Origin: CAZUGA01 sp964619885
Lineage (GTDB): Bacteria; Pseudomonadota; Gammaproteobacteria; Methylococcales; UBA1147
Reading direction: 5' to 3'
DNA length: 64,000 nt
Assembly: GCA_964619885.1 (NCBI GenBank)
Contig: CAZUGA010000022.1
Span: forward strand, 5,303 to 69,302
The notes under the pieces are model-generated. The model was not told the DNA's origin. It saw only the letters and a program-made list of their open reading frames with translations, and did no database searches. Made by a program: the position numbers and the translations under genes. Every line of letters starts with the position of its first letter. Position 1 is the first letter of the stretch. Shown here one piece after another: positions 56,591-64,000 of this stretch.

Positions 56591-57952
56591 CTACAAAAAT
56601 ATTCCGCCGACCAACACGATCCCAACTGCAGCCGGGGCAACATAGCAAACCAAAAAGCGCCAAACCTTGAAAGAATTGCCATCCACCGAAACCTCCAATC
56701 CATCGGCACTATCCTGCTGGCTCATAATCCATCCAGCGAAAATAGCCATCAAGATCCCCCCCAACGGGAGCATCAAATTCGCACTCAAAAAATCAAGAAA
56801 TCCAAAAAATGTCTTCCCGAAAATCTGAACCTCTGACCAAATATTGGAAGAAAACACGGTACCCATACCCAATAACCACGTCACTCCGCCAGCAATGGTA
56901 CAAGCGGTCTTACGAGAAAAATCGTATTTCTCAGTCATAAACGAAATCGCTGGCTCGATCAGAGAAATAGAAGAAGAAAGCGCCGCAAATACCAATAAGA
57001 TAAAAAACATTAAACCAAATAAGGTGCCACCGAACATACTGGAAAAGGCCAGCGGCAAGGTCTTAAATATTAAGTCGGGACCCGCGGCCGGTTCCAAACC
57101 ATTCGCGAACACGATCGGAAAAATCGCGATACCCGCTAATAGAGCAACCGATGTATCAGCCAATGCTATTATCGTCGAAGTCCGGGCAATCGAAATTCCC
57201 TCGGGCAAATAGGACCCGTAAACCATGATTGCACCCATACCCAGACTCAACGTAAAAAACGCCTGCCCCATCGCGATCAATATCGTCATACCCGATACGG
57301 CGCTAAAATCGGGGGTGAATAAAAAGCTCAAACCCTCGCCAAAGGATCCAGTCGTCAGCGCATAAGCCACTAAAACAAACAGAATGACAAGCAACCCCGG
57401 CATCAAAAACTTGACCGCGCTCTCGATACCCTCATTTACCCCTTTTACAACAATATACATAGTTGCCGCCATGAACAGGCTATGCCACAAGGTCAACGCG
57501 AATACACTACCGTTCAACGAATCGATTGACTGCTCAGCCGCATCGACGTCCAATTCGGACAACAATCCGGTGGCTATCTTGAGAACATAAGCTATTGTTT
57601 TGCCTGCAATCACGCTGTAATACGATAAAATAATAAATCCGGCCAAAACCCCCATCCAGCCCAAAAATCGCCAAGCACGCGTAACATCGGCCTCTTGTGC
57701 CAAAGAATCCATACTCGATATTGGGTTTTTACCGCCGCGCCGGCCCAGCATGGTTTCCGCCATCATAATCGGAATTCCAATCGCCGCGACGCAGATCAAA
57801 TAAATGATCACAAACGCACCGCCACCGTGCTCACCGGTGATATACGGAAACTTCCAGATATTACCCAGGCCTACCGCAGAGCCGGTCGCGGCCAGAATAA
57901 AGGTAAACCTGGAACTCCAAGTCGCATGATGCCCCATCGATATATTTGCCAT
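56591..57952 (-). CDS. Sodium-dependent neurotransmitter-symporter-family transporter
   Basis: 453 residues, eleven or twelve helices. The NSS hallmark FILAATGSAVGLGNIWKFPY with ITGEHGGGAFVIIYLICVAA forms the Na+ and substrate site in TM1-2; AMGQAFFTLSLGMGAIMVYG is the TM6 region. It imports an amino acid or similar solute with sodium (LeuT/MhsT relatives). Divergent from smpB. The substrate is not predictable. Confidence 0.93.
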   Translation of the reverse strand: MANISMGHHATWSSRFTFILAATGSAVGLGNIWKFPYITGEHGGGAFVIIYLICVAAIGIPIMMAETMLGRRGGKNPISSMDSLAQEADVTRAWRFLGWMGVLAGFIILSYYSVIAGKTIAYVLKIATGLLSELDVDAAEQSIDSLNGSVFALTLWHSLFMAATMYIVVKGVNEGIESAVKFLMPGLLVILFVLVAYALTTGSFGEGLSFLFTPDFSAVSGMTILIAMGQAFFTLSLGMGAIMVYGSYLPEGISIARTSTIIALADTSVALLAGIAIFPIVFANGLEPAAGPDLIFKTLPLAFSSMFGGTLFGLMFFILLVFAALSSSISLIEPAISFMTEKYDFSRKTACTIAGGVTWLLGMGTVFSSNIWSEVQIFGKTFFGFLDFLSANLMLPLGGILMAIFAGWIMSQQDSADGLEVSVDGNSFKVWRFLVCYVAPAAVGIVLVGGIFL

Positions 57953-58067
57953 TATTCCCCCATGTGTGTTTCTATTTGATATAGACCTGTGCCACCTGGC
58001 TAATTGCAGTAAAATAACAGAGTTTTATTTTCAAGTCAGGTCCTTCTAGCTCCAGCCCACCCTCTCA

Positions 58068-58547
58068 ATGGCAAAAAAAAAATCAAAACCCAAAAACGAC
58101 AGCCAAACGATCGCGTTAAACAAAGCAGCCAGGCACGATTATTTTATCGAAGATACCTATGAGGCTGGCCTGTCGCTGCAAGGCTGGGAAGTAAAAAGCA
58201 TGCGCGATGGCCGGGTTCAACTCAAGGAGGGATACGTTCTGGTCAAAGATGGCGAAGCGTATTTGTTTGGCGTGCATATATCACCACTCAATTCAGCATC
58301 GACCCACATCGACCCAGAAGCTATCCGCACACGCAAGCTGCTTTTGCACAGACAAGAATTGAACAAGCTTATCGGCTTTGTTGAGCGCAAAGGCTACACC
58401 CTGGTTCCATTGTCACTGTATTGGAGCAAAGGCCGAGCCAAATTGAAAATCGGCTTGGGTAAGGGTAAAAAACTCCACGATAAACGCGCAACCGAAAAAG
58501 ATCGTGATTGGCAACGGGAAAAGCAACGCTTATTCAAACACGGTTAG
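58068..58547 (+). CDS. smpB: SsrA-binding protein SmpB
   Basis: 159 residues. IALNKAARHDYFIEDTYEAG, GLSLQGWEVKSMRDGRVQL, and the basic C-terminal KRATEKDRDWQREKQRLF that enters the mRNA channel are all present. It delivers tmRNA to stalled ribosomes. Encoded directly upstream of ssrA, as in many gammaproteobacteria. Confidence 0.97.
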   Translation: MAKKKSKPKNDSQTIALNKAARHDYFIEDTYEAGLSLQGWEVKSMRDGRVQLKEGYVLVKDGEAYLFGVHISPLNSASTHIDPEAIRTRKLLLHRQELNKLIGFVERKGYTLVPLSLYWSKGRAKLKIGLGKGKKLHDKRATEKDRDWQREKQRLFKHG

Positions 58548-58676
58548 ACCCGCCTACCTCAATTTAATAGATTACCAGGTGCTTTTAGAAAGAGCCCTAA
58601 TTCGAGCGAAACTAGCTTACGTTTCGGTAATTTGATAGCACAAATTGAGTAAATACCTTCAGAACACATTGGCCCC

Positions 58677-58704
58677 TTGCTCTAAACTTTTGGCAGGTTA
58701 TACT
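58677..58704 (+). promoter_or_regulatory. Likely ssrA promoter
   Basis: TTGCTC (58677-58682) and TATACT (58699-58704) with a 16-base spacer, just before the mature tmRNA 5' end; RNase P would trim the short precursor. Confidence 0.5.
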
Positions 58705-58720
58705 GTCTCAGGTATACCAA

Positions 58721-59096
58721 GGGGGCGACCTGGCTTCGACGGGGGTAGCAAAACCTGAGGTGCATGCCGAGCATACAGATAAGCTCGTAAAACCTCTCTG
58801 TAACTTAAAGTAATCGCAAACGACGATACTTACGCACTAGCTGCATAAACCCAGCTAGTCCTCTGACTGAAGCCGTGCTTGTGCGTTCAGAGTCTGCTCG
58901 CAGACATTCGGAGGTCATTTCTCACAAGACCGCGATGAGGCTTGTTTGGGGCTGATTCGTTAAAACCTTACCGAAATCGCTGTCAGTTTTCCTCGCCCGT
59001 CGGGTAGCCGTCAGTTAAATTTAAGCACGGGATAAGCATGTAGAGCTGAGGGCGGAGTGCCTGCGGACGCGGGTTCGATTCCCGCCGCCTCCACCA
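58721..59096 (+). ncRNA. ssrA: Transfer-messenger RNA (tmRNA)
   Basis: About 376 nt. The 5' end GGGGGCGACCTGGCTTCGAC and the 3' end GGTTCGATTCCCGCCGCCTC plus CACCA form the tRNA-like domain; the seven-base acceptor stem pairs with one G-U. The reading frame GCAAACGACGATACTTACGC and onward encodes the tag ANDDTYALAA, ending in the expected ALAA degron, then TAA. The TTCGATTCCCGCC T-arm is intact. It rescues stalled ribosomes with SmpB. The 3' end is a classic integration site, and an integrase remnant follows. Confidence 0.97.
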
Positions 59097-59107
59097 ATAC
59101 GACATCC

Positions 59108-59133
59108 AAAGCCGTCCTAGGACGGCTTTTTTA
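59108..59133 (+). terminator. Rho-independent terminator after ssrA
   Basis: AAAGCCGTCC (59108-59117) and GGACGGCTTTTTT form a hairpin of 10 base pairs with a minimal loop, followed by a T run, just after the tmRNA 3' end. Confidence 0.85.
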
Positions 59134-59259
59134 TTACGTAAATACAATTACATACCTACATCTGGGGTCCATTTAAATTTAATGTTGTCTATTGACATCC
59201 AGTAGCAAATGGGGGCAACGTTAGGGGCAACTCACTATATATAAAAGGCAATTGCCCCC

Positions 59260-59904
59260 ATGCCGCTTACAAATACCGCAATTCGAAACGCGAAACCCAG
59301 TGAAAATCCCAGGAAAATGTTTGACGGTGGCGGGCTTTATCTAGAAATCTCACCAAAAGGTGGTAAATGGTGGCGTTTAAAATATCGGTTTGGCGGTAAA
59401 GAAAAGCGATTGTCGCTTGGTGTATATCCTGACGTTTCTTTAAAGGATGCGCGCGTTCGTCGAGATGAGGCACGTAAACTACTAGCTAACGAAGTTGATC
59501 CTAGCGAGAATCGCAATGCCAGAAAAGCTGCCAAAATTGAAAGTTCACAAAACAGTTTCGAGGTTATTGTCCGGGAATGGTTTTCCAAACATTCGCCGAA
59601 TTGGTCATTCGGTCATGCCGATCGCATTATTCGTCGTCTGGAACGGGACATCTTTCCTTGGCTGGGTGGGAAACAGATTGTAAAAATTACTCCGCCCCAA
59701 TTGTTGCAAGTCATCCGACGGATTGAGAATCGTGGCGCCCTCGAAACCGCCCACCGAGCATTTAGTAATTGTGGCCAGGTTTTCCGTTATGGCATCGCAA
59801 CTTCAGGACCGGTGAAAATCCAGGATTTACAGGTTAAAGCGATTCGGTTCAATCCAATTTGTAGAAATTCGCCGTTCTTGTATCAGTCGTACAAATGCCG
59901 GTAA
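59260..59904 (+). pseudogene. Truncated P4-type tyrosine integrase next to ssrA
   Basis: About 185 genuine residues. The N-terminal DUF4102 arm-binding domain (TAIRNAKPSENPRKMFDGGG, GGKEKRLSLGVYPDVSLKDA) and the SAM-like core-binding domain (WLGGKQIVKITPPQLLQVIR) are present. Similarity ends around GQVFRYGIATSG, near 59813; the last ~30 codons are unrelated. The catalytic domain with the R-H-R-Y residues is missing, so it cannot recombine DNA. Integrases of this family normally insert at tRNA or tmRNA 3' ends, as placed here. GGGGCAAC repeats and TTGCCCCC precede the start. Confidence 0.88.
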
Positions 59905-60013
59905 CCTTTCCTTCGGTTTGCACTTTGTAGCTGACCGGATGTCCAGCAAGGTTAATCGCGGAAACTAACGTATAGACTATATATCCGAAGAAAAATAAGA
60001 TCAATCGAGTCAT
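59849..60013 (-). CDS. 54-residue putative small membrane/secreted protein with a strong RBS
   Basis: ATG 60013 follows AGGAGGTG with four intervening bases, one of the best ribosome-binding sites in the window. The product begins MTRLILFFFGYIVYTLVSAI, one hydrophobic helix or signal, followed by a polar tail (GHPVSYKVQTEGKVTG, ICTTDTRTANFYKLD). The first ~16 codons and the whole upstream region belong to the ~560-bp repeat; in the second copy (start at about 60684) the frame runs into unrelated sequence. No family recognised. Confidence 0.5.
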   Translation of the reverse strand: MTRLILFFFGYIVYTLVSAINLAGHPVSYKVQTEGKVTGICTTDTRTANFYKLD

Positions 60014-60189
60014 GGGACACCTCCTGTAGAAATTGAAAACCCGAATTATCCCCAGCAAAAAACTACCAATCTTTAATTGCCTTGTAAAGCCAGGGATCTT
60101 GAATGTACCCCTTGTTTGTGACACGCTAATGACAATACTATTTCAGTGCGTTTTTCCGCTCTTTGCGCTATTGCTGACGCCACCTAAGA

Positions 60190-60221
60190 CAAAGGAATCT
60201 CTATTTATGGAGATTCCTTTG
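60190..60221. other. Perfect 12-bp hairpin in repeat copy 1
   Basis: CAAAGGAATCTC (60190-60201) pairs with GAGATTCCTTTG (60210-60221), loop TATTTATG. The equivalent in copy 2 is at 60861-60892. One base pair is exchanged A-T to G-C between copies with both sides changed, so pairing is kept. On either strand it could act as a terminator or RNA structure. Confidence 0.75.
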
Positions 60222-60246
60222 CGACACAAGGATATGCGGCCGATTT

Positions 60247-60399
60247 TTATTTTATATCCAGTACGGAATAAATAGATGCCCTCTTAAATCCATGCAGAGC
60301 AGAGATAAAAGGCTTTAACCGATCAAAGTCACTGATTCGATTCGGTGTAATTAGCCTTGGAATTACGCTATGCGGTAGATTCGGCTGAGTTAATGGCAT
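60247..60399 (-). CDS. Possible 50-residue protein inside repeat copy 1
   Basis: ATG 60399 has AGGTGG about seven bases upstream. The product starts MPLTQPNLPHSVIPRLITPN and ends SIYSVLDIK. In repeat copy 2 the ATG is ACG and an indel shifts the frame, so it is not conserved there. Not recognised; listed because the RBS and start fit, but it may be chance. Confidence 0.25.
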   Translation of the reverse strand: MPLTQPNLPHSVIPRLITPNRISDFDRLKPFISALHGFKRASIYSVLDIK

Positions 60400-60526
60400 A
60401 AAAACCACCTAAGGTTTCACTTTATCCATCAAAATAACTATTTTTCGATGTACCACTCCTGATAGCGGCTACAACGACTCAAAAACATCACTTCGTTGTC
60501 ATCAAGATGAAATAGTCAGTTGCTAG

Positions 60527-60638
60527 GACTCCACCGACGATACCTGGCAGTGCTGCGGGAAATATGACTTTTTTTATGGTTTCCGATTGCGTAACACCCA
60601 ACCCGTAAGCGCCATCCCGCATCGACTGAGGTGCCGCA
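60527..60638 (-). pseudogene. Fragment of a phosphate ABC permease gene (PstA/PstC-like)
   Basis: The minus-strand translation SMRDGAYGLGVTQSETIKKV, then IFPAALPGIVGGVL, matches the EAA loop of binding-protein-dependent permeases, closest in pattern to PstA/PstC. Only about 112 bases remain, sandwiched between the two ~560-bp repeats; flanking codons come from the repeats. It is a scrap of a gene lost by rearrangement. Confidence 0.65.
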
Positions 60639-61200
60639 ACGTATAGACTGTATATCCGAAGAAAAATAAGATCGATCGAGTCATGGGGCACCTCCAGTAG
60701 AAATTGAAAACTCGAATTATCCCCAGCAAAAAACTACCAATCTTTAATTGCCTTGTGAAGCCAGGGATCTTGAATGTACCCCTTGTTTGTGACGCGCTAA
60801 TGACAATCCTATTTCAGTGCGTTTTTCTGCTCTTTGCGCCCCTTCTGACGCCACCTAAGACAAGGGAATCTCTATTTATGAAGATTCCCTTGCAGCACGA
60901 GGATATGCGGCCGATTTTTATTTTATATCCAGTACGGAATAAATAGATGCCCTCTTAAATTCTATGCAGCGCAGAGATAAAAGGCTCTAACCGATCAAAG
61001 TCGCTGATTTTCGATTCGGTGTAATTGGCCTTGGAATTACGCTATGCGGTAGATTCGCTTGAGTTAATGGCGTAAAACCACCTAAGGTTTCACTTTATCC
61101 ATCGGGATAACTATTTTTCGATGTACCGCTCCTGATAGCGGCTACAACGACTCAAAAACATCACTTCGTTGTCATCAAAATGAAATAGTCGGTTGCTATG
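60639..61200. repeat. ~560-bp direct repeat, copy 2
   Basis: From AACGTATAGACTGTATATCC to GAAATAGTCGGTTGCTA. Same content as copy 1 with scattered substitutions and a few 1-2 base indels. The small-protein start and RBS (GGAGGTGCCCCATG, about 60684) survive, but the coding tail is replaced by the permease fragment. Confidence 0.9.
60861..60892. other. Hairpin in repeat copy 2, covarying with copy 1
   Basis: CAAGGGAATCT (60861-60871) pairs with AGATTCCCTTG (60882-60892). Relative to copy 1 an A-T pair has become G-C through changes in both arms. Confidence 0.75.
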
Positions 61201-61237
61201 TTAAAGCCGCCTATCAATAGACGAAGGAATAAAGACC

Positions 61238-61543
61238 ATGCAATGTTACGAAAGACAAGCGATGTACTTGAAACTTTATGCAACCGCGGCTGCGCAATAT
61301 TCTGATTTGCCGTTTAATCCCGATATATTGGAAGAAATTATTTGTGATTTTTCAATTGAAAATTTTACGACCCTGGCCGGACTAGATAAAAACCTAATGG
61401 ATGAACTTGTATTAGTCATTAAACTCAGAACTGATATTGGCACCTATTCTGACTATAAAGCAAATTATCTCGAGCATGATGGTACGATAAAGGTTAAGGA
61501 AGCTTCGGTCCAGAGCCGGATTGGAGAATCGGACGTAGCGTGA
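61238..61543 (+). CDS. Orphan 101-residue hypothetical protein
   Basis: ATG 61238 with GAAGGAA about nine bases upstream. The product is acidic and helical in appearance (DLPFNPDILEEIICDFSIEN, DKNLMDELVLVIKLRTDIGT), with no signal, membrane helix or metal motif. No family recognised. It stands alone between the repeats and the IS21 element, probably cargo of the former ssrA island. Confidence 0.6.
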   Translation: MQCYERQAMYLKLYATAAAQYSDLPFNPDILEEIICDFSIENFTTLAGLDKNLMDELVLVIKLRTDIGTYSDYKANYLEHDGTIKVKEASVQSRIGESDVA

Positions 61544-61701
61544 CACCAGCAATTAAAGCGTCGCGCTTTATCATTAAGGATATTGAGACATCCAAACTAC
61601 AAAATAGACTCGCCTGCCCGACAACCAATGGACTCTAGCTGACCGGTGCCCCGCCACTCCTATTAATCAGCGTGCAAAACTTACCAGGGTTCTGGGGAAA
61701 A

Positions 61702-61721
61702 CAGCGTTGAAAAGTTTCCAC
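61702..61721 (+). repeat. IS21 left inverted repeat
   Basis: CAGCGTTGAAAAGTTTCCAC; exact reverse complement at 63592-63611. Confidence 0.88.
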
Positions 61722-61773
61722 CCCAGTTTGTTAAGTTACAGGTTTTTAGCCGAAGAACTCTGGAGTGCTAAAC

Positions 61774-62842
61774 ATGGATATTATTGCCGAAATCAGACGG
61801 CGTCATTTGGTCAGTGGGGAATCCATTAGTTCGATTGCCCGATCTTTAAAACTGTCCCGTCCGACGGTTAGAAAGCATCTAAAAACCAAAGAAGAACCGG
61901 TGTATGAACGAAACGTTCAACCGGCACCCAAATTAAGCGCGATTAAAGCCCAATTGATTGAATGGTTGGAGCTTGAGGCCCAACTCCCTAAAAACCAACG
62001 ACGGACGGCACAGCGGTTGTTTGAAGAACTGGTTGAAACCGGTTATCTAGGCGCTTACGATAGTATTCAGCGCTTTGTGAAGCAATGGAAGCTGGATCAT
62101 CGACATTCGCCCTCGACGCAACAAGCCTTTGTTCCATTGGTCTTCCCGCCAGGTGAAGTCTGTCAATTTGATTGGAGCCAAGAGACCGCTGAAATCAATG
62201 GTGTGGTCCAAACAATCAAGGTCGCCCAATTCCGCCTGTCTTACAGCCGCAAAATGTTTGTCATCGCCTATCCGCGGGAAACCCAAGAAATGGTCATGGA
62301 TGCGCATAATCAAGCGTTTGCCTTTTATGGTGGTGTGCCGAAACAAATGGTCTATGACAACCTAACCACAGTCGTGGATGCCGTGTTTATCGGTAAAGAA
62401 CGGAAATTTAACCGGCGCTTTATGGCCCTGGCCAACCATTATCTGTTTGAACCGGTAGCTTGCACACCGGCAGCCGGTTGGGAGAAAGGTCAGATCGAAA
62501 ACCAGGTGGGCAATGTTAGAGAATGGTTGTTCACCCCGCGCGCGCAATTTAAGACCTTTGAAGATTTGAACGCTTGGTTGGCGCAACGTTGTAAAGAACT
62601 GGCCGGTCGTAAACATCCCACACTTCCCCTACAAACGATTGCCGAATGCTTTGAAAAAGAACAGCCGTTACTTCGGCCCGTCACTCAGCCTCGGTAGCAT
62701 CGTGCAAAACGAAATACGGCGGTTAATCGAACCCACCCGGCCCAAGGAACTGCAGGCCAGCCAGCATTTACAGCTGAACACAGAGCCACACGCCGACACT
62801 CAGCGTTATGATCATTTGCTGGGTGTGCGTCATGTCCACTGA
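61774..62842 (+). pseudogene. istA: IS21 transposase IstA with internal deletion and frameshift
   Basis: ATG 61774 with GGAG eight bases upstream. N-terminal HTH (ISSIARSLKLSRPTVRKHLK), then the DDE domain with FPPGEVCQFDWSQE (first Asp), VPKQMVYDNLTTVV (second Asp) and AAGWEKGQIENQVGNVREWL (Glu). The frame ends at 62697 after PLLRPVTQPR. The true C-terminal end (LQASQHLQLNTEPHADTQRY, DHLLGVRHVH) continues in another frame to 62842. The expected region between is missing, so the protein lacks roughly a hundred residues of the C-terminal domain. Confidence 0.88.
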
Positions 62843-63578
62843 TTTGCTAACCGAACTTAAAACACTTTGTTTGTATAGCATGGCCGAAGCTTGGGCAGAG
62901 ATCCAAGCGGAAAGACCCAAACAACCCCCTTTATCGCCAGAAATCTTGCTGCGTCAATTGATCCAAGCGGAAGCCACCGATCGTCAAGCGCGCAGTTTAA
63001 GGTATCAGTTAACGGTCGCTAAATTCCCGATTCATCGAGATTGGGTTGATTTGGATTGGAAAGAAACCCCGTTATCACAATCGCAGATTGAACAACTCGC
63101 CACCGCCGGATTCATGGTCGATGCGCATAATCTGATCCTGGTGGGGGGAACCGGCACCGGTAAAACCCACCTGGCGACTGCTCTGGGCGTGTCGGCCATC
63201 CATCAAGGAAAACGGGTGCGTTTCTTTAATGCCGTGGACTTGGTCAATCGACTGGAACAGGAAAAACAACAGGACAAAACCGGTACCTTAGCCCGAAAGC
63301 TTGTTCGGGTGGATGCGGTCATACTCGATGAACTCGGCTATTTACCGTTTCCCGAATCCGGCGGGGCGCTATTGTTCCATCTCATCAGTCTACTGTACGA
63401 ACGCACATCGCTGATCATCACCACTAATTTGAAGTTTAGTGAATGGATACAGGTGTTTGGTGATGCCAAGATGACCACCGCACTTTTAGATCGGATCACA
63501 CACCACTGTGACATCCTCGAAACCGGCAACGAGTCCTATCGTTTTAAACACCGAAAAACTGAAATCGAAACGCATTAA
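62832..63578 (+). CDS. istB: IS21 helper ATPase IstB
   Basis: 248 residues from ATG 62832, overlapping the istA end as usual. DnaC-like AAA+ ATPase: Walker A VGGTGTGKTHLATALG, Walker B VDAVILDELGYLPF, sensor LIITTNLKFSEWIQVFGDAK and a C-terminal LLDRITHHCDILETGNESYR. It assists IstA in target capture. Intact, although its partner is broken. Confidence 0.95.
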   Translation: MSTDLLTELKTLCLYSMAEAWAEIQAERPKQPPLSPEILLRQLIQAEATDRQARSLRYQLTVAKFPIHRDWVDLDWKETPLSQSQIEQLATAGFMVDAHNLILVGGTGTGKTHLATALGVSAIHQGKRVRFFNAVDLVNRLEQEKQQDKTGTLARKLVRVDAVILDELGYLPFPESGGALLFHLISLLYERTSLIITTNLKFSEWIQVFGDAKMTTALLDRITHHCDILETGNESYRFKHRKTEIETH

Positions 63579-63591
63579 CCCAACAAAACAT

Positions 63592-63611
63592 GTGGAAACT
63601 TTTCAACGCTG
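63592..63611 (-). repeat. IS21 right inverted repeat
   Basis: GTGGAAACTTTTCAACGCTG, reverse complement of 61702-61721. Confidence 0.88.
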
Positions 63612-63620
63612 ATTGACATC

Positions 63621-63920
63621 AATAGGCGACTTTTTCTTAGGCGTGCATCGGCGTTGACTCATATAACGACTCAAAAATTTGGATAGATTCGAAAACATAT
63701 TTTTTTAGTTGTAGCGCAACCGATCTCAGTAGCGAGTAAATACTGTAAATTAACTAAATTGAGGGAAATTTAACGTCTAATACGATGTCCTGTACCCACT
63801 GGCTGAATGATCTCCTAACAGACTTTATCGGCCGGGGGCATTAATTATTTAGGAAATGTTTTATTCAGCCGGAAGCTAGATGGTTCGGGGGTGGAGGGCT
63901 AAATTTTTTCGATCTGAGCG
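63621..63920. other. Flank of IS21, no gene seen
   Basis: About 300 bases without a recognisable gene. ACGACTCAAAAA (63666-63677) resembles the ACGACTCAAAAACATC near the end of each ~560-bp repeat but similarity does not extend. Confidence 0.5.
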
Positions 63921-64000
63921 ATGGATTTTAAGGATATACGCAAAACTGCATATTCCGGCGAAGCTGAACAGCGATTCTGGTTGAACGTGAACACCTGGAA
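63921..64000 (+). CDS. Start of a possible gene cut by the window end
   Basis: ATG 63921 opens a frame that runs to the end: MDFKDIRKTAYSGEAEQRFW and onward. No strong RBS is visible (GAG at 63916-63918). Too short to assign. Confidence 0.35.
   Translation, partial: MDFKDIRKTAYSGEAEQRFWLNVNTW

Larger units (their letters stand above)
59967..60526. repeat. ~560-bp direct repeat, copy 1
   Basis: From AACGTATAGACTATATATCC to GAAATAGTCAGTTGCTA; about 94-95% identical by eye to 60639-61200. It contains the start and RBS of the minus-strand small protein, a strong hairpin (60190-60221) and a possible 50-residue minus-strand frame. The ends share GACTAT in inverted orientation, only weakly resembling terminal inverted repeats. 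Confidence 0.9.
61693..63620 (+). mobile_element. IS21-family insertion sequence, defective
   Basis: istA (broken) and istB in the usual order and overlap, bounded by a 20-base inverted repeat CAGCGTTGAAAAGTTTCCAC at 61702-61721 and its complement at 63592-63611. Outer ends probably begin TG near 61693 and end CA near 63620, but exact ends and target duplication could not be fixed. Loss of part of istA makes it non-autonomous. Confidence 0.85.

Noticed and set aside
59084..59096. Second copy of the tmRNA 3' end as attR inside the window
   Set aside because: No repeat of CGATTCCCGCCGCCTCCACC was found downstream; the right end is outside or lost.
60033..60946. 80-codon plus-strand frames kept open in both ~560-bp repeats (60033-60275 and 60704-60946)
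   Set aside because: They begin at TTG with no ribosome-binding site, and the two copies are recent, so open frames in both are weak evidence. The minus strand has the better start signals.

Overview
The window looks like part of a gammaproteobacterial chromosome. The housekeeping blocks point there: dksA-gluQ, cysDN, lolCD, fur/bamE, rnfH-ratA and smpB-ssrA. The genus cannot be fixed from the sequence. Base composition is moderate in the housekeeping parts and visibly AT-rich through the polysaccharide glycosyltransferase block (about 22-32 kb).

Layout. (1) 1-10.4 kb: the 5' part of a NarX/DegS-type histidine kinase, then a long structured leader in front of a secreted DUF1800 protein (frameshifted; it carries four near-identical PKD repeats between two DUF5666-like modules) and its usual partner, a Tat-exported DUF1501 protein. 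A decayed second copy of the same block follows at 7.2-8.4 kb. (2) 9.4-16.7 kb, minus strand: apparent operon of a two-domain-type multicopper oxidase, a membrane-anchored cupredoxin, an ABC ATPase, an ABC-2 permease fused to a GldG domain, and a DUF4340 protein. (3) 17-19.4 kb, plus strand: a GST-like protein and an alkaline-phosphatase-superfamily-like protein. (4) 19.6-40.2 kb, minus strand: a large exopolysaccharide locus of the XrtA/PEP-CTERM-associated type (export lipoprotein, outer-membrane barrel, ATPase, UDP-GlcNAc 2-epimerase, tyrosine autokinase, chain-length protein, flippase, polymerase/ligase, glycosyltransferases, CapK-like adenylating enzyme, acetyltransferase, deacetylase-like protein). 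No exosortase is in view. (5) 40.5-58.5 kb: core genes (aminotransferase, dksA, gluQ, modABC, cysDN, comEC, DUF2062, lolDC, fur, bamE, rnfH, ratA, a sodium symporter, smpB). (6) 58.7-64 kb: tmRNA, then an ssrA-linked integration hotspot with a truncated P4-type integrase, two copies of a ~560-bp repeat of unknown nature, a phosphate-permease fragment, an orphan gene and a damaged IS21 element.

How the parts work together. In the EPS locus, lipid-linked repeat units would be built by the glycosyltransferases, flipped by the Wzx-like protein, polymerised by the O-antigen-ligase-family protein, sized by the Wzz-like protein with its separate kinase, and exported through the lipoprotein. The copper-protein/ABC operon probably supports a periplasmic oxidation or a secreted/assembled product. 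The kinase next to the duplicated AACCC-N7-GGGTT promoter boxes suggests, but does not prove, two-component control of the DUF1800/DUF1501 genes.

Most unusual signals: a ~560-bp direct repeat beside ssrA with a covarying hairpin and a tiny strong-RBS membrane protein; a duplicated promoter plus long leader ending in a hairpin that overlaps the ribosome-binding site; a Gly-rich insertion inside the exopolysaccharide export protein; and a gluQ frame with no ordinary start codon before its conserved N-terminus.
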